DNA of 64,000 nt from Macrocystis pyrifera (lineage: Eukaryota; Sar; Phaeophyceae; Laminariales; Laminariaceae): positions 11,902,009 through 11,966,008 of the forward strand of contig JASSKH010000019.1 in the NCBI GenBank assembly GCA_031763025.1. The letters are read 5' to 3'. This document shows, in pieces, positions 50,701 to 62,700 of the stretch. A program made the translations under genes and the position numbers. The first letter of the stretch is position 1; every line of letters starts with the position of its first letter. The notes beneath the pieces were generated by a model. That model saw only the letters and a list, made by a program, of their open reading frames with translations. It made no database searches and was not told where the DNA came from.

Positions 50701-53700
50701 TTCAGATATCATCAGCCGTGGGATCATTCCAGGCCATCGAACTTGTAGCAGTACACGTCCCTGATGTCGCGCATACCCACGATGTCATACCACTTCATAC
50801 ACGCACGAAAGGTACGGCACGAGATGCGGAGTCACTTTAGAAGACGTTAAAAGTGTTCCTCCGTAAAACGCACTGTTGTAATTTACTGCGTAATCGCGGA
50901 GGAACCCAGTCTTGGTCAAATGCGTTTTCAATATCGTGCTCCGATGCTCACCCTCGAAACTTGTTTTTGTTCGCTCTTATGATGTTCACGTGTACGTAGA
51001 GTAGAAGGGAGAGTCTCTAGGCTTGGACGCCTGCGGTATTATATGATATTCGATCCCAGTGTGAGTTCAAAGTGTACGATCCACTGTCGGAGGAGGGCAA
51101 AATGAAGTACAACAATAGTACGCTGACTGCTCGAGTACATGTGCTCAGAGCATCTCCATGTGACAGATATATTCTCCTGTTTTTCTATGGCTTCGTACGG
51201 AGCTGGGTCAAGCGGTGCGCATCACGCGTAGTGTGAGTGCGAAAAAATATTGGTTTGTTGCCAGCGTGTTGTGTCTTGCTGGAGAGGGTGCACCTTGAGG
51301 GCCAACAAATGTTTTTGTTTTGCGGTAAAAAATGAAAATACGGCACGAATTTGATGCAGTCGACAACACTGTTGGATGAGCTCACAACCTCGCGCACAAT
51401 TTACATTTACGCCACACACCTATAATGGGCCATCTGTTTAGCATCTTCACTGTGCACTTGAACCCTTTTACCATGCTCGTACGAGAAGAATTCCGCATTA
51501 GTTGGTCGTCCTTTGTCTTACTTAACGTGGGTGTATGATCTATATGATTTACAGAAATGACAACAAGCAGTTACGAGAGTGTATGAATGTATGATAATCA
51601 AAACTTCTCGTAAGCATTAAAAAGTGCACAGAGATCCATGCCCAAAAACAGAACGACACCGAACTTGTACCATGGTAAAAATGGGAAACAAACGAGTGCG
51701 TAAGGTTGAATGGTTGGGCTGAAAAACGGATTATTTTTTGTGAATTATTGTTCTATTTTTGTTTTTCGAAAACATTTTATCGTCTGCTGGTATAGAAGAA
51801 TACAACGTAAGTTCAGTACATTTGGCCGTAGGATGCCCCCCGCTGTATGTGTCTTCACAATGGGTAGTAAGATGTTGGAGTTTTGTTTAGCGTGTAGCCC
51901 TGGGTGACAGGCATTCAATTTGAAATGACGTGCAGAGCAGTCCAAAGTGCTACGATCAGGTGTTCGAAATGAAAATCGATTACGGTTCTAAACCGTCGCT
52001 CAACCGGGGTCCCTATCGTTTATGCTATGTGTTTTGGAACTTGTTCAGTCCCCGGGGCTCGTCCCGGAGGGAACCCATGTACGTAAATATAGATACTAGA
52101 TATGTCTGAATTACCACACCTCACATGTCGGGTGGTCTGTGCCGTGTGCGGTTCTGGTATAGCGTTCTATGCCGAACTTGGGCCAATGACGCACATTCCA
52201 ATGTACATTTCATTGTTTGTCGTGTGTATGCCAGCTGCCACTGCCGTGCGACCAAGTGCGGGAAATACGTCAGCACCAGCGCCTGACCTCCGGGCCGCAT
52301 TTATTTCAACTCGTCGAACATGCTAACCACTTAGTCGAGGACGGTCTGGATCGATCTTGTCACAGCACTAGGACGAAGAACTTAGCGTTGCGAAAATGTG
52401 ACCCAACTCTGTTCTACACGATTGTAGGCTATCTCGGGTAGCTCTGAGGTTTATATAACTGGAGTCACGACACACGTTGCCCAATGTGACCATTGTTGTT
52501 TTCGAGTATGCTTCCATACTCACAAATCCTGAAGCGAAACCAAGCCGTCGAAGATGTTATCAGCAAGCGCAAGAAGCTCGTTGCCATTGAGATCCCTGCA
52601 GGGCAAAAACATTTCGGAAACGGGTTAAGTGGCATAAACCAGTGCGCCACCTTCAAGATGTCTTACATGCCCTTCAGAACGCGACGTGGCCTATTTGGTA
52701 CTTTTTTTATTATTGTTGCAAATGTTTTGCCTCAAACCGGGACTAAAGCAGTTCTGAAGGACTTCACACGTTGCTTGCTGGATGGGTACAAATGCATTGC
52801 TTAACCGCACCCTCCAAAACTTGCCCCAAGCGACGATATCTCCTCCGTTGTCAGGTACCTGTAGGAGTTGCACGAACGACTGAAAACATACATGTCCTGC
52901 CACCTAAGGGACAATCCGGGAATATCGAGATGATCATGTCTCTTTTCAAATTCACGGCCCAAGGTAGCACTGTCCACTGTCGCGTTAATGTTCGCAAGCG
53001 ATACCAAGGTACAAGTTGGAGCCCTTCTGGAGTGGCTGCGATTATGACCGTCCGTGTCTTTCCGGCCTGACGCACAGAAAGAGTTGGATGTGACGTGACC
53101 ATGTTTACCACATTTCGTACAGGCCTGACGTCCATGAACCAAACAAGGTGTGGACGTTTCACTCACAGGATTGTTAGAGCGTTGAGTCCGTCGAATAGGC
53201 CGGCTGGCAGGGTGGAAAATTGATTGCTTTCAAGGTTCCTGTTAGGTTTTCATTGACGCGAGGGGTGTCGATGAGAAGCTTCGTTCGATTAGCACTCATC
53301 ATTCGTTGCTCAGGGAAATCCTGTAGAGCAGAAAAGCTAGACTGGCACGTTTGGGTCGCGAGGTAATCCGTTTTCAATTGCATAATGTCTATTCGACTCA
53401 GACGTCTACAAAACAACGGGCAGCATGGGTCCCTAAAGAAACTTTTAATTGGAAGAATCACAGATTACCTGTTACTTTTACCCTCCTGAACTATGTTCCG
53501 TGACCTGTTTTGACACCGATGCGATTGTCGCCCTATACCAAGACATACAGAAACGAAAACGAAAACAAACATGTCAAGCGGTGCTAAAATAGGCCTGACA
53601 GAAGCCCATAGAGCAAATAACGTGTTTCAAGCAAGGAGGCAATAAGTAGGAAGAGACGCCCCGACAACGAAGAGAAACAAAAATTGAAGTATGTCGGGAA

Positions 53701-56700
53701 TGCTTGGACGCCGGTGGTGGTACAACTATCGAATTCCTCCAAGGGCGAGGTGACAGATATTGCAAAACGAACAAGACGAAAAACGCACGCCACGAGGTAC
53801 AGGCGCACCACCATATATCAACTCTAACCTAAACCTGAACCAGCCTCAGCAGGTCGAAGAGGTTGCGCAAGATAGGTCACACCTGATATGACAAACGACC
53901 TGGGACCTTGCTCCCCTGTCCACAAACTCACCCCTCAGCAACGGAATCATGCGTTCAGGGAGCGGCTAATATAATGAACCTGCCGGTCTGCTACTCCGCA
54001 CGAGATGTGTCGAATGGTCACCGATATGATTGTCAAGATCTTGTCACCACCGCGATTCGGTCTTCGAAATTACTCCGCAGTTCGCTTTGCACATGACGTT
54101 TCAACCTAGGCCAGATAGTGGGTGTAGTGTATGCTGCTGTACGGTTCTCTAAACCCGAAACGACAGAATCCCCACCACACCAGGACTGTAGGTCAAATTG
54201 CTTGTATGTCCGCGATCGTTCAGGTCCAAACGTTCCACTGCTCTCTACGTTTGCTTCCACAGTCGACACCTAGACACCATTTCGCGGGGAGGGCAAGAGT
54301 ATTGATATACGTAATATTTCGAACTATCTATATTTAATAACCGCCTAACGGGATCAGCTTGCACAGCTTCCGTCGTCGTGATTGAAACGTGGAGGAGATC
54401 GTCAATTATTTCTTGTGCAGAATTAACTTCTGGTTTCCGGCAGAAGTCTTGCTTCTGTCGATCACCCGATTATCCGCAATATATACCACGTACATTCTAT
54501 TTCAAAGGCATGGGTAGACTTTGTCACTCCCTGAAATCAATGTTTGTCAGTCGTAGCCGGGTCCCGCGTGATATTTGGATCTCGCCATCGCTTGTAGCAT
54601 ATTTCACCATGTTGAGTACGATACATCATAGTATCACATGCTAGTCGTTCGCATCAGCCAAACCCCAACTTGTATGCGACCTCAGCAATCACATCTCACT
54701 CGATTCAGGTAAGCTACCACGTAGGTCGGGCTTCGATATAACTCACAGTTCAGTGATGGATCCGCCTATGCCGTCAAATATGCCTGCTGGAAGAATGGTG
54801 AGCTCGTTCCGACGTAGGTTCCTGTGTTAGCGACAGCGTTAGGACCGTACGGACGAAATTCGCGGTGCATTCGCGTAGGGGCTTCAATGCGATGCTGACA
54901 AATCCGAGACAAGCAGCAAACTTTCTTCTCGCTTCCGTGGAACGACGCCAGTGTCTAACGACACAACCACTGTGTGGTACAGGCAACATGCCCTGATGTA
55001 TGTATTCACTACTACCACAACATCGGCAAGGAACGTATGAGGCGCTAGCGTTTGCATGTCGAAGGTACTGGTGCACTACTATTATGGGGCATCCAGAGTT
55101 TCAGTAGGGTGTCAATCGTAACGGATCGACCGTGGAAAAGGAAACGTTGCATTACACACTCGGCACACATGTTAACATTCGTTTTCCAAGGGCCGTTTGA
55201 CGGTACATGTTGGGTCTTGCAGGACGGCCGACGTCCGAATTTCCGACAGATTCGGACGTAGCCCTAGCCGGCACTACGTACACTAAACGGTGTCGTGTGT
55301 GGTGATATAGGGAATGGATCATCTGCCACAAATGAGGCCGAAGCGATGTCTTGGACATTCACCTGCTGAGGAGCAAGCGCTTCTCTATTTCTTGAAGTGC
55401 GTGTGCATGCCGGCACTACCGAACCCTTGTCAGATTTTGTCATTCGAACCAATAATGTCAGATGGTTTCACTCACAACAACGTGAGAGATGGCAGGCCGT
55501 CGAACACCCCCACTGGTAAGGTGGCAAAGTCGTTGGAGCCAAGATCCCTGGTGAATATGCAACAGGAAGCAAACGGGCTTAATCGGACGTACATATTAAG
55601 ACATGGCGTTGGTTGTCTGCAGGTCTTGGTGCAACCGCTAAACCAAAGACGCAAAAGTTTCGTATTTGAAAATAGCAGCTCATCACATCTGGGAAAAACG
55701 TAAAAGCGATGATCAAAGGCCAGGTGGTTGTACCTACCAACAAATATAAGGGATTGCATGATACCCGAACGCTGTCAAAGTGGTTTGACTATCAATACCA
55801 ATGCCTGTTTCCGTGCAAGTGTGAAGTACTCGGCGATATTCTTATGCTCAAACCCTTTGTTTTTCGAAGACCTTGACTTTGCACGAGCCGCACAGTAGTT
55901 GAAGGTTGACTTAGTTTCAAATGCAGGATGTTACGCTTCCCTCGCGCCAGCCGCTTGCATAAAGAATGTACAACCATATTCAAAAACTTGTGGGACTAAA
56001 GACCATCGTGAACTTGGTATCCATGTGTTAGAAATATCAATTCAGTTGTTTTCAACTGACGCGGTCTACGATACCACTTACAGTTCGCGGAGCGACGCTA
56101 ATCCGACGAAGACACCAGGTGGCAAGGTCTTCATGTTGTTGCCGTCGAGAGTTCTTCAGTCGTCCGTTGTCAGCGTAGCACCAACGACGAGGTGTCGATG
56201 GGTGATCCAAAGGGGCGGTGGCATGTTAGCTTAACACATGCACCAGTATCACAACGGACCGCTACGAAAGGTGTATTTTGGGTACCCATCCCCCTAGACG
56301 AGTGATGCGGACGCGGTTCCCCAATTGACAAGGAATTTCAACATCTATCACGAACCACGAGGAATTCGCTCGGTTCGTTACTGGAATTCACTGCAATGAT
56401 CGTAAGTGCATACGGTCGGTGCAGGCTGCGCAAAAAAAAACGTCCTCAAGTATAAACTATCACCATCGATAGCACACTAGACTGGAGACACAGAGACCAC
56501 AGCACCCAAACTGAAATATTTTGATATTCTCACAGCACTTCAACCGCTGAAGCTCCCTTGAAGTTGCCGGCCTCCAAGATAAGGTCGTTGTAAGAAAGGC
56601 CCCTGATTTGCCGTGTCGCAGAGAGGAAGTCGTCAGGGTGATTGGGCATACACTGTTGGTTGCTTGGCTGCAGAAGTATTTTTATGATAACTATCCAATG

Positions 56701-59700
56701 ACTTCAAACCAGGGCGGTGCCAGGCTCACTGAATCCATCTGCAATAGTACACGTGAACTGAATAGTGCCTGCTGGAAACAATATTCTGGACAGCGGATAT
56801 TAGTGACACGGTAGCCACCAAACAGTAAGAGTATTTTGTTTTATACACTCCGTGCGATCTCGAACACTACAACGATCAAACGAAAACAGTATCCCCGGCC
56901 GGCCCGAAGCAGCACGAACCTTGAACACAACAACAGACTCTAACGCCCAAAAGGTTTGAATTTAATGCAACCTCGGCCATCCAACAATATACTGGATAGC
57001 CGCGTACACGCTTGTCGCAAAGTCAATCAATGGCGACCGAAGGCACGGGACGGGGATAACCTCGTTTGTTGTTTGTCGCTCGGAGCCACCCGGCCGAGTG
57101 GCTAGTGGCTACCCGTTTTTCACGTCGGCTTGACCGATGTTTCTGTTTGGTTTCGCGGTGTGCAATGCCATGGGGATGATTGTTACGCTGCTCCAACATT
57201 ATTTTCTTCAATTCTACCTGGGAGTGAGATACCGGGCCGTCCGTGCGAGCGGTGAAAAGACGTATCGTAGTGAATACAAACATAGTCCCCGTACCGCAGA
57301 ACGTATCTGAACGGTTTGGATTATGCGATACTCACAGGGCAACCAGTGCTCCCAAATGATCGAAGATGTCGAGTTGCAGTGCGGTAAGGTCGTTGTAGTC
57401 GAGGCGCCTGCGGGACGGCAGTATTTGTAGAACAAGACATAGACAACAGTATCGCAAGGGTCGTAAGGTCGCTACTTGACACCATGGGCGCAGGTATATA
57501 CTCACAGCCTCCCGCCAATATGATCGCCAATTTGCACAACCCTCAGCACACACGATATAAAAGAGAGCCTGCCAACGTAGGGTCACCCCTAGAGTGTCCG
57601 AGTCTGCTGGCTTGAGGAGCTATATGTCATGCCCTCAGAACGACCTTGACCGAACTGAAAGCACAACTCGAAATACACATGCATGTTTTTCGCGTCGACA
57701 AATACATGCAGTCGGTATTCCAGAGATTGTCTAGCGATATTGGAATAGTAACTTAGTTTACTAGCTCAACAGGCACAAACAGAACCGTCCACACGTGCTA
57801 CTCCAATCGCAGCACGCGTCGCCGACGTTGTATGGCCTATGTGAAGCGAACAAACACTCGGCAAGTGCGGCCTTACCGACTTTGTGGAGTAGTGAGAGCT
57901 TGTACGGGCGAAATGGACATATATCCGCGATTGTGAGGTACCCCTACTTCCCGGTTTCAATTCAGAGACATCCGGCCCTGCCCTTGCACCGCGGAATGCT
58001 CGGATTGGCCGATGCCGCGAAATCGTTAGTGGGAGTTACACACACTATTTTCGCCTGTAAAATCCGTGAGGGGTTAAGGCAACCGACCCCCCTCATCTTA
58101 ACAGGTTCGACCGCGTTTACCACCCCGTGAGTTTGCTGGTACTACTGTAACCACTACGTTGCGTAGTACATACATGACAGACAGCTGAATGTGCGTGTTG
58201 TGCCCGTATTCGTGGGCACGCGGGCACATGCTAGCTTGGAGCGCACCAATTGTTATGTTGAGTTCCTCTCGTGAAAAGCCCTATACCTCACTCAAACCGA
58301 TTTTAGATAACTATAATAATGCCATCCGATGAACGATCCCGTGACTCAGGTATACACAACGTCAACGATGCGGAAGACATATGTCATTTCGATGATTTTG
58401 GGACAAGGAGCCTCGTCGTCGCAAATACTATGCAGGTGAAGTGGACTGCCTGTTTCGCAGCACGCGTCTAGAATACAGTTCCAACACAGTAGTAATAGAC
58501 TACGGACGACTACAGAATACATATCTGAATTCGTCGCACCCTGAACGAGCACTAGCGGTATCTGGTACGTACGCCACAGCCAAAGTTTCGTGTACCTACT
58601 GTAGTTTGCACGCTGCCGATTAAGGCTCTTCAATATGCCAGATGGCAACTGGACAAAGTATTCGAGCCTACACACCCAGAGTAGTAGCCGGTCCTTGCGG
58701 TTTTGTCATTGCGGGGGCGAATATGTATTTTTAGACATGGGATGGCTGATGTTCAACAACACACATGTTCGGTGCCTGTGTTGTACACGTTTCTACTCTA
58801 GTGTCTTCTGCTGCGGACGATATGAGGGATGCACACTAGAGTATACCAAACATCTTGTTTTGGGAGTGCAAATTTAGTGTGTGGGGGGGGGAGGGCCTCT
58901 GCACCCGTCGCACGATCAATCACGCGTCTGTTCAGCACTACCAACACCCAACCTAGGTCTGGGAGTCGTTTTTATTTTTCAATTAAATATGTTAACATGG
59001 GGATCACAATTAGGCTCGGTCTGGTTCCCTGACGTCAAATGACAACAACCACGAATATGGCATCGGTAACCCTCGGTCCAGCGCTAGGCCGACAATGCGG
59101 TGGTAAATGCTGCGTAGGTATGTGTTTTGTGTTCGCCTGGCTTGATACACACTTTACTGAACCGTGTTATTTGCTTGGGTACTTAACCAACACTCACAGG
59201 TCCTGAAGAGACACCAAGTCGTCGAAGATGTTATCAGGCAGAGCGACAAGATCGTTGCTTTGGAGATCCCTGGGAGGCAGCCACAAGTTGAGAGTGGGAC
59301 GGGGAATACATTCTAGCTGGCCGCCTTAAATGATTCGTGCGCATTCTTCAGAACGTGACTAACGTGTCCTTGCTTGGATTGATATCACTTCGATGCCTAG
59401 CGCGAAAAGGACAACAAGTGACGTCCTCGCCAAAGGTCGCCACTGCGGGGATACGATGATGGCTGTTGTTTTCGTGGATGTATGCAAAACACTCACAGAT
59501 TCTGGAGCGATACCGAGCTGTCGAAGATGTTATCAGGTAGCGCAGTAAGCTTGTTGTCTTCAAGATTCCTGCGATGCAATAACGAACCGAAATTTTGGGC
59601 GGGCATCACAAACCAGTTGGCCACTTTCAAGCTAATTGCACATCCCTTATAATATGGTTGACATGTCCCTTCCTGGATGGATATCACTTGGAATGCCTAA

Positions 59701-62700
59701 CGCGTACGAACAACAAGTTACATACTGGTCGAAAGTCGTGACTGTAAAAAAGAGTTAAATTTGTTGTTTGCATCTGTGTTTGAACTAACACTCACAGCTC
59801 CTGAAGCGACACCAAGTCGTCGAAGATGTTATCAGGCAGCGCCTTAAGCCCGTTTTCGTGAAGATCCCTGGGCGACGAACACAAAGAGGTGGCGGGAATG
59901 GATATACAAACCAGTGGAGCACCCTAAACATACGTCGCTCATATCCTTCACCGCGTAACCAACGATTCCCTTCCGGGATGGGTATCACTTCTATGACAAA
60001 GGTGAAACGAACAGAAACATATTCCGGCGGAAATATTGTCACGCTCAAGGCGAACGTTTTGGAAAACGCATGGGCCGACAACACCGCAAAGGATTGTGAA
60101 ACATTGAAAACATCGTACATCTGTCATTGTATACGCCGCAAGGAATAGCACCGTCGGCGGTGTGCCCGATAACCGTATCAGGCATAGATAAGGTGGAAGC
60201 TTTCCTTGGCACGAAACGCGCACAACCACTCTCTGCCTTTACTCGGCCTCACGCAAGCGAGCAGTTCGATACGTTACGACGGGTACCACATTTGCGGCGT
60301 GGTTTGCATTCACGAACTCGATAAAGGTATACTCACAACTTTTCCAGAGCGACCATGCCATCGAAGAGGCCAGCTGGCAAAGCCGTGAGCTGATTTCCAA
60401 CGAAGAGCCTGGGTTTATTTTCGTTGAAACGGCGGTGCGAAAGTAAACGCGTGACACAAATGGCGCCCACAGGTCGTTGTTACATGAGGCCGCCTACATG
60501 GCGAGGACAATTACATGAACACGTTTCGGTCCTGAACGCTGGGACTGAAAAAGCAACGCGTTTGGTCTTACTCAAGCGCTTACGGGATAGCGACCTGCAT
60601 GAGTCCCGAATGAAACGTTTGACTCGGCGCATTGTCACATGGTCTGTCACCTTCCCTCACCCGGTCATTTGTGTTGCCGGTGCTCGTGCCTTAGCTGTCG
60701 CATGCTTGCACCACGGGTATAAGAGCGTGCCACGACAGAGAGAGTATGCTTGGACGGAATCATTTTATGGCAGCCAGGGCTGCCCAACCAAGCCACTGTA
60801 CCCAATAGCATGCATTCAACACAAATGGTGTTTAGCATGCCAGTATTAGTCTATCTAGGCCACCGAAATCCATTTAAACGTTATTAAGAAAAGGTGGGTG
60901 TGGGCGGTATAAACCGGGTCAGCTGATGAGTCCGAGGGACACCTGGGTAAACCCACTTCGTAGCATACGTCGATAGGCGGATTAATATTATCCAAGGAGA
61001 AACCATGTCGAACAAATACCTATGCCGAAGAAGAAGATCAAAAATCTTACCAAGTGAGCAGGTGCTCCAACGACCGTGATGGTACCACTGCTGCAGCGTT
61101 CCTCCAGGGGGGGTGGGGTATAGACATTGCGTGACGATCTAAAGAGCGAGGCAGAATACTAAAAGCCACAGCGTCGCAACCAATGCAAATCAAGAACAAT
61201 CCGAACCAGTGAGAGCAGGTTAACGACGTGGCATTGATATATTTTACCTCCCATTGTACAATGTTCGTTACATCCTGCTGCATAAACCGAATATTTTGCT
61301 CGGTAGGGGTACCTACAAAAATTGCGTCTACCGACCTGCAATTGTCCACGTGCTCAATAGGGTAGGTTTGTTATGGCTGTCAAGACCTGCCACGATTAAG
61401 CGTTGCACAATACACGGCAGCTCACTTGGCAACGTAAATTCAACAGCAACCAAGAATGCGGGTATAGTTTACGCCACGTATTGCTCAAATCGTTGATCGT
61501 TTAGCTCTATACGTATAAGTGTTTCCACGTTTACGGCGGTAGTCATATCTAAACTCTGGGAGAGAAATTCGCGAAGCCGTACGAGCAGGTAGATGTGTTT
61601 CGTTGAACAAATCAGCGATGACCGTCGTGATATCAACTGGAACAGCTCTCGTCGCAACGTTTTCAACTGATATGAGATACGTCATTTTTTGGAAGGACGC
61701 ATGGGCTTACGCGACACGTTTGTTCGTGTCGTCCACCCAATCTCTCGCAGTACACATACTTATATGTATCATGCCCCGTCTGTTTTCAGGCTACTTGGCA
61801 GGAATGTATCCCCCTCTTAGATCAGTATTAGAACCACGTGGCTTGTTGCCCTAAGACATCTTCATCTCGGCAATATTTGATGTTTGTTACATCCCTTTGA
61901 CAACAACATATCGTACCGTTACGCACTTGGTGCCCCCATCAGTGCGAACCCCTAGATTCTTTACACGTAAAGCAGGTAAGTATGCACTGTGCGCCACTAC
62001 AGGATGGTGTTTTACTGTACTCACAGTTCTACCATGGATCCGCCTGTGCCGCTAAAGATGCCAGCGGGGAGTGTGGTTAAGTCGTTGTCACCCAAGTCCC
62101 TGCGTCAACGTACATGACAGGGACGTCTTTATGAAACATCGCGAGTTGTTCGCGCGGGAGCATCAATGTGTTTCTCAGGAGTCCGAGACGAGCAGAAACC
62201 CTATTGGTCGGGTCCGTGGAACAATGCATATATTCAACAACGCAAGCATCGTACGACCGCCCGGACGACTTACCGCGATGTAGAACGTTTTCACGCCACC
62301 AGAAAAATGACTCACGAATGACTGTCGTGTGCGTTTGGAATATATCGCAACCCTACTGTAAATCGGCATTCTTAACTTCAACCGTTGGCGGCGGTAAAGG
62401 GTTGATTCTAGAACATTGGCGGTACAATTGCTAACATGTATATTAAAAAATCCGCTTGACGGAAGGTGTTCGGTGCTGCAAGATTGCGAACGCCGGACGT
62501 AAGAGCAATATTTGGATGTGCATGTACAGCCTCCCGGACCGGGACCCTACGAACGATGTGGTGTGGTCGAATAGGAAATCGATCTTCTGCGATCACCACG
62601 ATCACCGCGATGTCTTAAGCGTTTAAGCGCCGAGCACTGGGTCCTTCTCGGTTCCTTCAAAGACGTATACATACGTGGATGCGTACCCGCACTACCGTAC

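Larger units (their letters stand above)
48413..52523 (-). other. 4.1-kb intron (or intergenic gap)
   Basis: The longest interval between LRR exons. It holds MITE copy D (48,639), a short GGGGTTAAGGCAAGC-containing repeat near 49,395 (also near 58,075), and a GC-rich patch at 49,950-50,293. A gene boundary here cannot be ruled out. Confidence 0.5.

Noticed and set aside
53928-53990. GTGAGT donor-like site between LRR exons
   Set aside because: All frames behind it are closed by stops before a plausible acceptor.
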